Source: Acholeplasmataceae bacterium (GTDB taxonomy: Bacteria; Bacillota_I; Bacilli_A; Acholeplasmatales; Acholeplasmataceae). Taken from it: 11,254 bases of DNA. The notes beneath the pieces were generated by a model. It was not told where the DNA came from. It made no database searches and saw only the letters and a list, made by a program, of their open reading frames with translations. How positions within the stretch are numbered: position 1 is the first letter of the stretch; each line of letters begins with the position of its first letter. The position numbers and the translations under genes were made by a program. Below are positions 1 to 6,626 of this stretch, piece after piece. The stretch spans positions 1 to 11,254 of the forward strand of contig JAUSOA010000018.1 of assembly GCA_030656435.1 (NCBI GenBank), in the 5' to 3' direction.

Positions 1-1779
1 ATCATCAGGATTGACTCCATTGCCCTTGGATTTGCTCATCTTAGAGTGATCATCACCTAAGATCATACCAACATTAAAATACTTCTTAAATGGCTCATTT
101 ACCGATACCAACCCTAAATCATAAAGAAACTTTGTCCAAAATCTTGCATAAAGAAGATGTCCAACAGCATGCTCAGAGCCACCAATATATAAATCAATTG
201 GAAGCCATTTATCTAAAAGCTTTTTCGCTTCTGCTGAATCCAGTGGTAATATCCCTAAATGATTCTTTAAGATATATCCAATGAAGTACCAAGAGGATCC
301 TGCAAGCTGAGGCATGGTATTGGTATCTCTTCTACCAATAACGCCTTTATAATCGACATGAAGCCAATCATATGCATTAGCAAGCGGTGATTCTCCAGTT
401 CCACTAGGACGAATGTTTTTTAATATAGGTAAATCTAGAGGTAAATCTTCATCATCAAGAAGATAAATATTTTGATCCTTATCATAAAATACTGGAAATG
501 GTTCTCCCCAATAACGTTGTCTTGAAAAGACCCAATCTCTAAGCTTGTAGGTGTTATGTCCATAGCCTTGTTTGGTTTTCTCAAGGAAATTCACTATTTT
601 CTCTATAGCTTCATCATTATAAAGACCATCAATAATTCCACTATTAAAATGAATTCCGTCACCAGTAAATGCACCCTCTGATTCTCCTTGAATAACTTCA
701 ACGATATCAAGTCCATGAACTTGTGCGAATTCAAAGTCACGATCATCATGGGCAGGTACTGCCATCACTGCTCCTGTACCATAATGCGGAAGTACATAAT
801 CTGCTATCCAAATTGGAATTTTTTTATGATTCAATGGATTAATTGCGTAGGATCCTGTAAATACACCAGATTTTGATTTATCGAGTGCACGGTCCATATC
901 ATTTTTACTCTTAGTAACATCAATATATTGCTTAACTGAGGTTAATTCATCTTCTGTTGTGATATGAAGCACAAGTGGATGCTCAGGTGCAAGCACGCAG
1001 TAGGTTGCCCCATAAATCGTATCAGGGCGTGTTGTAAATATTTCAAAGACTTCCTTAGACTGATCCACTTGAAAAGTCATCATTGCGCCATTGGATTTAC
1101 CAATCCAGTTTCTTTGCATTTCTTTTAAATGCTCTGGCCAGTCAATCGTATCGAGATCCTCTAGTAGGCGGTCAGCATAAGCAGTAATTCGAAGAACCCA
1201 TTGTCTCATCGCTTTTTTTACAACAGGGTAATTTCCTCTTTCTGAAACCATACGACCATCAAGAAGCTCAATTTCATCATTAGCAAGAACAGTTCCTAAG
1301 CCTTCACACCAGTTGACTTCAACATCCTTTAAGACTGCAAGTCCATGCTCATACATTTTCTTAAATATCCATTGTGTCCATTTGAAATAGGAAGGATCTG
1401 CGGTAGCAAATTCTCTATCCCAATCTATTCCCTTGCCTGCCTCTATAATTTGACGCTTGAAATTTTTAATATTTTCATAGGTAAAACTTCTTGGATCCTT
1501 ACCTGTTGATAATGCATATTGTTCAGCAGGAAGACCAAAAGCGTCCCATCCCATTGGATGAAGAACGTTATAGCCTTGCATTCTTTTGAATCTAGAAATA
1601 ATGTCTGTTGCCGTATATCCTTCGATGTGACCTACGTGTAAACCACTCGCAGATGGATATGGAAACATATCTAGAACGTAATACTTTTCTTTGAGTCTAT
1701 CCTCTTGAGTCTTGAAGAGCTTTTGCTCATACCAATAGGACTGCCATTTTTTCTCAATGCTCTTATAGTCATAAAACAT
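1..1779 (-). CDS. leuS: Leucyl-tRNA synthetase (C-terminus beyond window)
   Basis: Class I aminoacyl-tRNA synthetase that charges tRNA-Leu in the cytoplasm. The frame stays open for 593 codons from ATG at 1779 to the window edge, with no stop or frameshift found. Visible landmarks: MFYDYKSIEKKW at the N-terminus; HIGH-type signature HVGH at residues 48-51; the CP1 editing-domain threonine-rich motif TTRPDT at about 249-254; the editing-site segment AVMAVPAHDDRD with its conserved Asp; catalytic-domain SRQRYWGEP; and KMSKS at 580-584, only nine codons before the edge. Bacterial LeuRS is usually about 800-860 residues, so roughly 200 residues, including the anticodon-binding region, are outside. 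AGAAGG lies 8 nt before the ATG. The gene has its own promoter and a leader of only about 23 nt, which leaves no room for a T-box. Identity is near certain. Confidence 0.97.
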   Translation of the reverse strand, partial: MFYDYKSIEKKWQSYWYEQKLFKTQEDRLKEKYYVLDMFPYPSASGLHVGHIEGYTATDIISRFKRMQGYNVLHPMGWDAFGLPAEQYALSTGKDPRSFTYENIKNFKRQIIEAGKGIDWDREFATADPSYFKWTQWIFKKMYEHGLAVLKDVEVNWCEGLGTVLANDEIELLDGRMVSERGNYPVVKKAMRQWVLRITAYADRLLEDLDTIDWPEHLKEMQRNWIGKSNGAMMTFQVDQSKEVFEIFTTRPDTIYGATYCVLAPEHPLVLHITTEDELTSVKQYIDVTKSKNDMDRALDKSKSGVFTGSYAINPLNHKKIPIWIADYVLPHYGTGAVMAVPAHDDRDFEFAQVHGLDIVEVIQGESEGAFTGDGIHFNSGIIDGLYNDEAIEKIVNFLEKTKQGYGHNTYKLRDWVFSRQRYWGEPFPVFYDKDQNIYLLDDEDLPLDLPILKNIRPSGTGESPLANAYDWLHVDYKGVIGRRDTNTMPQLAGSSWYFIGYILKNHLGILPLDSAEAKKLLDKWLPIDLYIGGSEHAVGHLLYARFWTKFLYDLGLVSVNEPFKKYFNVGMILGDDHSKMSKSKGNGVNPDD

Positions 1780-1808
1780 AATATGTACCTTCTTTCGACG
1801 CTATATCT

Positions 1809-1837
1809 ATTATATATAAAAATGGATGATTTTCCAA
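1809..1837 (-). promoter_or_regulatory. leuS promoter (sigma-A type)
   Basis: On the minus strand, TTGGAA (1837-1832, 4 of 6 against TTGACA) is followed by exactly 17 bp and a perfect TATAAT (1814-1809). Transcription would start near 1802, about 23 nt before the leuS ATG. The -35 box directly follows the T-tract of the acpP terminator, so leuS appears to be its own transcription unit rather than relying on acpP read-through. Confidence 0.75.
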
Positions 1838-1838
1838 C

Positions 1839-1866
1839 AAAAAAAGGGAATTTCAATTCCCCTTTT
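1839..1866 (-). terminator. Rho-independent terminator after acpP
   Basis: Just past the acpP stop the minus-strand transcript can fold GGGAAT against ATTCCC around a 4-nt loop (1851-1856 centre), extended by A-T pairs flanking one bulged C at 1862. A run of seven T follows on the minus strand (1845-1839). The flanking A and T runs make it roughly usable in both directions, but only acpP needs it here. Confidence 0.75.
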
Positions 1867-1871
1867 GTTTT

Positions 1872-2099
1872 TTAGTTTAGTGCTTCTACGTACTTAACTA
1901 AGTCCCCAACCGTTTTAATGTTTTGTGCTTCTTCGTCACTAACTTGGACAGAAAATTCATCTTCGATGTTCATAATCAATTCTACAGCGTCAATTGAATC
2001 TGCACCAAGGTCCTCTGCCAATCTTGCTTGCATTGTTACTTTTTCTTCAGGAACGTTAAGTTCTTCAATAATCATTTCTTTAATGCGCTCAAATATCAT
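1872..2099 (-). CDS. acpP: Acyl carrier protein
   Basis: Small acidic carrier that holds growing acyl chains as thioesters on 4'-phosphopantetheine during fatty-acid synthesis, and donates them to phospholipid synthesis. The protein is 75 residues, normal for bacterial ACP. The phosphopantetheine attachment site is GADSID, with the modified serine at residue 35; the residue after Ser-Asp context is Ile where most ACPs have Leu (DSI rather than DSL). The acidic recognition helix that follows (DAVELIMNIEDEF) is typical. Start choice: ATG codons exist at 2105 and 2099. AAGGAGG ends 8 nt before the 2099 ATG but only 2 nt before the 2105 ATG, so 2099 is preferred; a 77-residue form from 2105 is the alternative. 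It is monocistronic by appearance, with a consensus promoter upstream and a terminator downstream. Presence of ACP fits a mollicute that still makes or processes fatty acids, as acholeplasmas do. Confidence 0.96.
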   Translation of the reverse strand: MIFERIKEMIIEELNVPEEKVTMQARLAEDLGADSIDAVELIMNIEDEFSVQVSDEEAQNIKTVGDLVKYVEALN

Positions 2100-2107
2100 G
2101 TTCATAT

Positions 2108-2114
2108 CCTCCTT
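2108..2114 (-). promoter_or_regulatory. acpP ribosome binding site
   Basis: Full AAGGAGG on the minus strand. Its spacing (8 nt to the ATG at 2099, 2 nt to the ATG at 2105) decides in favour of the downstream start. Confidence 0.85.
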
Positions 2115-2128
2115 ATTTCAGCAATGTA

Positions 2129-2157
2129 ATTATATGCTTTTTTTAATCAAATGTCAA
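2129..2157 (-). promoter_or_regulatory. acpP promoter, perfect consensus
   Basis: On the minus strand TTGACA (2157-2152) and TATAAT (2134-2129) are both perfect and separated by the optimal 17 bp. The predicted start near 2122 gives a leader of about 23 nt containing the AAGGAGG site. This is the strongest promoter in the window, as expected for abundant ACP. Confidence 0.9.
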
Positions 2158-2173
2158 TCCATTTAAAATTCTT

Positions 2174-2186
2174 TTTGAACTTCAAA
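2174..2186. promoter_or_regulatory. Palindrome upstream of acpP, FabT-box-like
   Basis: A perfect 6-bp inverted repeat around one base, TTTGAACTTCAAA, lies 16 bp upstream of the acpP -35 box. It has the form TTTGA-N3-TCAAA, the core of operators bound by the MarR-family fatty-acid regulator FabT in streptococci and relatives. A half-match, TTTGATTA, lies in the spacer of the promoter itself (2150-2143 on the minus strand). No fabT gene is in the window, so the assignment is by resemblance only. Confidence 0.3.
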
Positions 2187-2196
2187 GCATTTTTTG

Positions 2197-2224
2197 TGAC
2201 ATTCGTGAAATGTTAACGTTTCCA
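2197..2224. promoter_or_regulatory. cre/LacI-type operator overlapping an inverted repeat
   Basis: Positions 2211-2224 read TGTTAACGTTTCCA, which fits the cre pattern TGWNANCGNTNWCA at all but one position and has the central CG typical of LacI-family operators. With its two preceding A bases it matches the site at 6565-6580 in 13 of 16 positions. It overlaps an imperfect inverted repeat, TGACATT (2197-2203) / AATGTTA (2209-2215). The site lies downstream of the GH5 gene and about 95 bp upstream of the predicted acpP transcription start, so it could be an upstream control site for acpP or serve the weak plus-strand promoter-like sequence at 2230-2258. Confidence 0.4.
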
Positions 2225-2285
2225 TTCTTTTTAATTGTGTTTTTAACTACCCTATAATTATTACATTTAGCAAGCAAATTACCTG

Positions 2286-3296
2286 TTAAAAATAGTTATT
2301 AGGTAGTACTCCTTTTTCGACTAATCTTCTAAAATCCCAATTCTCATGAGACTCTCTTTCTATTTTATAGCTCCAAAAGTAATAGCCATATCCTTGAGTA
2401 TAAGCGTAAAGCTGTAGGTTTGCAAGTATTTTATTATAAAGAACTTCATCAAATGAATCATTTTTCTGTAGTTTCTCATAATTGATACCAAGTGACCATT
2501 CTCCGATAACGACTCGAATGAATTTTGAAAGCTCTTTGATTAGTGGCATACGTTCATTCATAATCGTTGAAATATGTAAATCAAAATCACCATGGATAAG
2601 TTTTGGATTAAAGCAGTGATAGAAGTGTAAATCAAAAACAATATTTTCCATCTGATTGGATTGGAAAAAATGTTTCCATGATGGATCTGCTGGTCTAAAC
2701 GCATCATGAAATACAATGACTTTATCTGTAATCTTTCTTAATCTTTGATATGCATCCTTGTAAAATGATTGAATCAGATCCATATCAATACTTGAGTGTG
2801 GTTCATTGAGAACTTGGATTCCCCAAAATGATGGGTAATTTTTGAATTCTTTGACGATGAATTCTAGCTTATCGACTGTGATATCAATATTTTTTTGATC
2901 GAGATGCCAGGTCATCACATCCTGAATTCCACCATTGTCAAATCCATTTTGACATCCTGGTGCTGTATGCAAATCCAATAAGACATTAAGTTCTACTTCA
3001 GATGCCCACTCCATCGCTTGATGAATATAGGGAAGGGCTGAAAAATAAGGTTCTATTCCTTCAAGCCACCAAGGAATAGGCAGACGAAGGGAATTTATAC
3101 CTAAACTCTTCAGATAGATAAAATCTTTTTTTGTTATAAAAGTTTCCCAATGCTTGACTAGATCATTTTTAGCATTCAAGTTTTTTGTGGAAAACCCTGT
3201 TTCATCCTTAGAATCAATACCCTCAAATAAGGATGGCTTCATCCAAGATTCTAAAACAAACCAACCACCTAAATTTACGCCTTTAATTTTCTCCAT
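2286..3296 (-). CDS. GH5 family glycoside hydrolase, exo-beta-1,3-glucanase-like
   Basis: Intracellular retaining glycoside hydrolase of clan GH-A, 336 residues, one (beta/alpha)8 domain and nothing else. The N-terminal block GVNLGGWFVLESWMKPS (residues 6-22) closely resembles the start of fungal-type exo-1,3-beta-glucanases of GH5 (subfamily 9), and DLHTAPGCQNG (108-118) is a typical GH5 substrate-site motif. Catalytic residues are present: acid/base E165 in LNEPH and nucleophile E266 in GEWS; H225 and W308 sit where active-site aromatics/histidines are expected. No signal peptide or anchor is visible, so it should act on imported beta-glucosides or short beta-glucan oligomers. AGGAG lies 5 nt before the ATG. 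It is third in the operon after malL-like and malQ, separated from malQ by 26 nt carrying a hairpin. The exact substrate (beta-1,3 versus beta-1,4 or a glycolipid) cannot be read from sequence. Confidence 0.88.
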   Translation of the reverse strand: MEKIKGVNLGGWFVLESWMKPSLFEGIDSKDETGFSTKNLNAKNDLVKHWETFITKKDFIYLKSLGINSLRLPIPWWLEGIEPYFSALPYIHQAMEWASEVELNVLLDLHTAPGCQNGFDNGGIQDVMTWHLDQKNIDITVDKLEFIVKEFKNYPSFWGIQVLNEPHSSIDMDLIQSFYKDAYQRLRKITDKVIVFHDAFRPADPSWKHFFQSNQMENIVFDLHFYHCFNPKLIHGDFDLHISTIMNERMPLIKELSKFIRVVIGEWSLGINYEKLQKNDSFDEVLYNKILANLQLYAYTQGYGYYFWSYKIERESHENWDFRRLVEKGVLPNNYF

Positions 3297-3310
3297 ATTC
3301 GCTCCTAATG

Positions 3311-3334
3311 AAAAAGGATAGACTAACTATCCTT
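3311..3334 (-). terminator. Hairpin with short T-tract between malQ and the GH5 gene
   Basis: The minus-strand transcript has an 8-bp perfect stem, AAGGATAG (3334-3327) with CTATCCTT (3321-3314), around a 5-nt loop that contains the malQ TAG stop. The stem ends in TT and is followed by only three more T before C, so it is a weak terminator or attenuator, or an mRNA processing/stability hairpin. The GH5 ribosome binding site (3306-3302) starts five bases further on. Confidence 0.5.
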
Positions 3335-4813
3335 CTTATGTTTTGATTGTCCTCTACCATACAATAGTGTAAATGATTTAATCTTTTTTAGCAAGTCCTT
3401 CGTCATTTCCTCTGGCAACATTCTCCATTTCCAGTTATTACCTGTTGTGGATGGGATATTCATTCTCCCTTCATCTCCAAGTCCAAGGTAGTCTTGCATC
3501 GGAATAATTGCTGTATCTGCTACACATGCGAGTGTTGACTTGATAAGGCTATCTACAGGGCTTTCTTCACCATGATGATTGATATAGTTCAAGCAATAAT
3601 CTAAATCCTTCTTAGGGAGTTTTTTAAACCATGTTTTCGTGGTTTCATTATCGTGAGTTCCTGTGTAAGCAATTGAGTTTCTTGTATAAAGATGGGGTAT
3701 GTAGTCGCTTTCTTCTCTGGAATCAAATGCAAATTGTAATAGCTTCATTCCAGGGAATCCAGTGTTTTTTAAAAGCTTTCTTACATCATCAGTAATTACA
3801 CCTAAATCTTCAGCAATAATATTGACACAGCCTAATTTTTCTTTGATGACATCAAATAGCTTGATGCCTGGCCCCTTTTTCCATTCTCCCTTTGCAGCAG
3901 TTAAATGCCCATATGGAATTGAATAAAAGTTTTGGAAGCCAATGAAATGATCGATACGAATCCAATCGAATGCGAAAATTGCTTGTGAGATTCGATCCAC
4001 CCACCAATCAAAGCCTTCTCTTTCTAATTGTTCCCAATTGTAGAGAGGATTGCCCCATAATTGACCGTCTTTGGAGAAATTATCTGGTGGTACGCCTGCT
4101 ACATGTATCGGTAATCTTTTTTGATCTAAATCAAAGAATCTTGGGTTTGCCCATACGTCACTTGAGTCGTAAGAAACATAAATAGGCATATCACCAACAA
4201 ACTCTATTCCTTTACCATTTGCGTATTTTTTTAGGTTAAACCATTGTTGATAGGCTTCAAACTGTAAAAATTGATAGAACTCAATATCTTCTTTCAATTG
4301 TTTACGATAAATATTGAGTGTGTCTTCATCTCTAAGTCTTAACTCAGTTTCCCATGATAGCCATGACTCACCACCGTGATGAACCTTAAGTGCCATAAAT
4401 AGTGCGTAATCTGGTAGCCACTTGTGATTATCTTTTATAAACGTTAGGTACTTTTGATTATTTGTGTTAAAACGATGAAATGCTTTCTTTAAAATAATAA
4501 ATCTTTCATCATATAGCTCTTTGTATTCTACATATCTTGGGGAAATAAATGTTGCAACAATCTCATCTTGATGAAGTAGTCCTTGCTCAATTAGCAAATC
4601 TAAATCGATAAAATATGGATTATTTGCGAATGCTGAAAATGTTTGATATGGTGAATCCCCGTAGGAGGTTGGTCCAAGTGGTAAAATTTGCCAAAATGAT
4701 TGCTCGGACTTCTCTAGGAAATCAACAAAATCATATGCTGCTTTTCCGAAAGTACCAATTCCGTAGTTGCTTGGTAAGCTTGATATATGAAGTAATATGC
4801 CACTTCTTCTCAT
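3323..4813 (-). CDS. malQ: 4-alpha-glucanotransferase (amylomaltase, GH77)
   Basis: Transfers maltooligosaccharide segments between alpha-1,4-glucan chains, releasing glucose and giving longer chains; cytoplasmic maltodextrin/glycogen metabolism. The 496 residues match the usual size of bacterial short-type MalQ. Motifs in order: RRSGILLHISSLPS (2-15); LPLGPTSYGDSPYQ (45-57), the acceptor-site loop; DMPIYV (208-213); WGNPLYNW (253-260); nucleophile D288 in RIDHF; acid/base E335 in IIAEDLG; transition-state stabiliser D388 in GTHDNET; and DYLGLGDEGRMNIP towards the C-terminus (441-454). The start codon overlaps the TGA stop of the upstream GH13 gene as ATGA, and GAGGAG lies 5 nt before the ATG, within that gene's last codons, which implies translational coupling. 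The stop codon lies in a hairpin loop ahead of the GH5 gene. Confidence 0.97.
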   Translation of the reverse strand: MRRSGILLHISSLPSNYGIGTFGKAAYDFVDFLEKSEQSFWQILPLGPTSYGDSPYQTFSAFANNPYFIDLDLLIEQGLLHQDEIVATFISPRYVEYKELYDERFIILKKAFHRFNTNNQKYLTFIKDNHKWLPDYALFMALKVHHGGESWLSWETELRLRDEDTLNIYRKQLKEDIEFYQFLQFEAYQQWFNLKKYANGKGIEFVGDMPIYVSYDSSDVWANPRFFDLDQKRLPIHVAGVPPDNFSKDGQLWGNPLYNWEQLEREGFDWWVDRISQAIFAFDWIRIDHFIGFQNFYSIPYGHLTAAKGEWKKGPGIKLFDVIKEKLGCVNIIAEDLGVITDDVRKLLKNTGFPGMKLLQFAFDSREESDYIPHLYTRNSIAYTGTHDNETTKTWFKKLPKKDLDYCLNYINHHGEESPVDSLIKSTLACVADTAIIPMQDYLGLGDEGRMNIPSTTGNNWKWRMLPEEMTKDLLKKIKSFTLLYGRGQSKHKKDS

Positions 4814-6510
4814 GATTTCTCCTCAACCTTGAATACTATTGACTCAAAAGGTTTTAATGTTAATTTGTTTTCTTTGATATTTTGTTTGTCATAATTGGAT
4901 AAAATTACTTCTAATATTTGATAATTACTTAAATCATAACTTGTCTTTTTTGAAGAGAATGAGTTGATGACTAGCAGTGTATCGTCTCTGTATTTCCGTA
5001 AATAATTATAATGTTTTTCATCATCTAAATCTAATAAATGATAGGTACCATAAACAATGATATTTTTATATATGCTATTTCTTCTTAGATCAATCAACTT
5101 TTGGTAGTGATGCCATAATGATTTTGGGTTGTCTAGGTTTTTTTCAACATTGATTTTTTTGTAGTTTGGATTGACATACATCCAAGGTTTACTACTTGAA
5201 AATCCAGCATAGAGCTCCGTAGACCATTGCATTGGAGTTCTAGGGTTATCTCTTGAGCGTAGTGCAGCTTTCTTTAAAGCCTTGACTGGATCATCTGGTT
5301 CTTTTTCAAGGTGATATTGATAGGCACTTTTGCTGGAGATGTCGTTAAACTGCGCTGCATCTTCGAATGGAAAATTTGTCATTCCAATTTCTTCACCCTG
5401 ATAAATAAATGGTGTTCCTCTCATCATGTGAAGTGCGGTAGCAAGCATTTTTCCGGATTCTAATGGGTACTTATAACTTCCATATTGACTCATTAGTCTA
5501 GGTTGATCGTGGTTAAGCCAATTCAATGGTAACCATCCAATCTCTTTGAATGCTTCCTGCCAACCATTGAATACCTTTTTTAAGGCTACTACATTGGTTT
5601 TTAGCTTTTTAGTGCTTGTAACCTCATGTAGATTATTACACCAGTTATGGTCAAAATTAAAGACCATGGAAAGCTCATTTGAATCAAATGATGCATATTT
5701 GATGCCTTCATTGATGGATGCTGCGCCACCAACTTCTCCAATGGTGAGACACTCATATTTGGAAAACACTTCTTTGTTTAGTATTTTTAAATAATCATGT
5801 ACCTTTGGTAGATTCGAAAACTTATTCCAATCGAGTGGATATTTTTCTTGTTCGTAGGCTGCTGCATCAACGAATTCATCACGGTCTAGATGGGATACTG
5901 CATCAATCCTAAATCCATCAATTCCAAAATCTAGCCATTTCTTTGCAACATCAATCATTTCTTTTTGAACATTCTCATTTTTCCAGTTTAAATCTGGCAT
6001 TTTATTAGAGAAAATCTTCATGTAATAACTATCTGTTGTTTCATCATAATTCCAAGCGCTTCCACCGAAGAACGAACCCCAGTTAGTTGGTTCAACCTTC
6101 ATCCCGTCAATTTCTTTACCATCGTGCCAAATAAAGTAGTCACGGTATGGACTTTCTTTAGAGGATTTAGATTCGATAAACCATGGATGTTCATCTGATG
6201 TATGATTTAGAACAAAATCTAATATAATTTTAATGTTCAATTCATGAGCCCGAGTGATTAATTTTTTAACGTCGTCCATCGTACCAAACTCTTTAGAAAC
6301 ATCAAAAAAGTTACGTACATCATAACCGTTGTCGTCCATCGGAGAATCATAGAATGGGCAAATCCAAATTAAATTAACCCCCAAATCTGAAAGATAATCT
6401 AACTTTTGATATATGCCATTAAGATCACCAATGCCATCATCATTGCTGTCATAAAAACTTTTGGGGTAAATCTGATAACCAACAGATTCCATCCACCATT
6501 TTTTTGTCAT
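4810..6510 (-). CDS. malL: Alpha-glucosidase / oligo-1,6-glucosidase (GH13_31)
   Basis: Cytoplasmic exo-acting alpha-glucosidase that releases glucose from maltose, isomaltose and short maltodextrins. It has 566 residues, standard for GH13_31. Seen: WWMESVGYQIYPKSF (5-19); region I DFVLNH (98-103); MPDLNW (171-176); nucleophile D203 in GFRIDAVSHL; acid/base E259 in TIGEV; stabiliser D335 in LNHDQPR; and the subfamily mark SRDNPRTPMQW (419-429); then a beta-sandwich domain C. The residue after the nucleophile is Ala204, whereas well-studied members use Val (alpha-1,6 preference) or Thr (alpha-1,4), so bond preference is open; trehalose-6-phosphate hydrolase or dextran glucosidase are close alternatives. 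AAAGGAG lies 8 nt before the ATG. First gene of the operon with malQ and the GH5 gene, divergent from the GH13_20 gene. Ends in TGA within the malQ start. Confidence 0.92.
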   Translation of the reverse strand: MTKKWWMESVGYQIYPKSFYDSNDDGIGDLNGIYQKLDYLSDLGVNLIWICPFYDSPMDDNGYDVRNFFDVSKEFGTMDDVKKLITRAHELNIKIILDFVLNHTSDEHPWFIESKSSKESPYRDYFIWHDGKEIDGMKVEPTNWGSFFGGSAWNYDETTDSYYMKIFSNKMPDLNWKNENVQKEMIDVAKKWLDFGIDGFRIDAVSHLDRDEFVDAAAYEQEKYPLDWNKFSNLPKVHDYLKILNKEVFSKYECLTIGEVGGAASINEGIKYASFDSNELSMVFNFDHNWCNNLHEVTSTKKLKTNVVALKKVFNGWQEAFKEIGWLPLNWLNHDQPRLMSQYGSYKYPLESGKMLATALHMMRGTPFIYQGEEIGMTNFPFEDAAQFNDISSKSAYQYHLEKEPDDPVKALKKAALRSRDNPRTPMQWSTELYAGFSSSKPWMYVNPNYKKINVEKNLDNPKSLWHHYQKLIDLRRNSIYKNIIVYGTYHLLDLDDEKHYNYLRKYRDDTLLVINSFSSKKTSYDLSNYQILEVILSNYDKQNIKENKLTLKPFESIVFKVEEKS

Positions 6511-6534
6511 CTTAACGACTCCTTTACTGTATAT

Positions 6535-6563
6535 ATTTTAACATATATATAGTATGGAATAAA
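6535..6563 (-). promoter_or_regulatory. Candidate promoter of malL-malQ-GH5 operon
   Basis: On the minus strand TGTTAAAAT gives an extended -10 (TGT at 6543-6541, TAAAAT at 6540-6535). At 17 bp upstream is TTTATT (6563-6558), only a half match to TTGACA. The stretch is very AT-rich (several TATATA runs), so other -10 choices exist. Confidence 0.45.
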
Positions 6564-6566
6564 TAA

Positions 6567-6580
6567 TGTTAGCGGTTTCA
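6567..6580. promoter_or_regulatory. cre/LacI-family operator between divergent promoters
   Basis: TGTTAGCGGTTTCA fits the Bacillus cre pattern TGWNANCGNTNWCA at every specified position and has the central CG into which LacI-family hinge helices insert. It lies between the candidate -35 of the malL operon (6558-6563) and the -35 region of the plus-strand GH13_20 gene (about 6582-6587), so a single bound protein could act on both. Likely ligands are the LacI-family protein encoded at 8423-9394 or a CcpA elsewhere in the genome; sequence alone does not separate the two. Confidence 0.6.
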
Positions 6581-6601
6581 CATTTTATAAAATTTTCGGT
6601 G

Positions 6602-6610
6602 TGTTATAAT
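6602..6610 (+). promoter_or_regulatory. Extended -10 promoter of the GH13_20-lacI operon
   Basis: TGTTATAAT is a perfect extended -10 (TGN followed by TATAAT at 6605-6610). No convincing -35 exists at 16-18 bp; that region is a 12-bp AT palindrome (6582-6593). The predicted start near 6617 leaves a leader of about 10 nt before the ATG at 6627. The cre-like operator lies just upstream. Confidence 0.65.
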
Positions 6611-6616
6611 ATTTTT

Positions 6617-6623
6617 GGTGATC
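6617..6623 (+). promoter_or_regulatory. Unusual ribosome binding site GGTGATC
   Basis: GGTGATC pairs with the 5' part of the anti-Shine-Dalgarno region (full complement AAGGAGGTGATC) rather than its core. In that register the missing GGAGG would sit 8 nt before the ATG at 6627, so this supports 6627 as the start over the in-frame TTG at 6615 and GTG at 6618, which lie before or inside the site. Confidence 0.55.
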
Positions 6624-6626
6624 AAT

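Noticed and set aside
1780..1838. T-box leader for leuS
   Set aside because: The promoter at 1809-1837 leaves a leader of about 23 nt, far too short for a T-box, and no specifier or T-box sequence is seen.
1671..1856. Minus-strand frame overlapping the leuS start
   Set aside because: Out of frame with leuS, begins inside the acpP terminator, and leuS has its own SD and HVGH motif in the other frame.
1918..2166. Open plus-strand frame across acpP and its promoter
   Set aside because: Ser-rich antisense of acpP with no initiation signal; the acpP frame on the other strand explains it.
2263..2285. Hairpin right after the GH5 stop as a terminator
   Set aside because: Only a few weak A-T pairs can form around GCTTGC and no T-run follows on the minus strand.
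6582..6593. 12-bp palindrome ATTTTATAAAAT as a second operator
   Set aside because: Composed only of A and T in a very AT-rich spacer and occupying the -35 region; too easily produced by chance to call.
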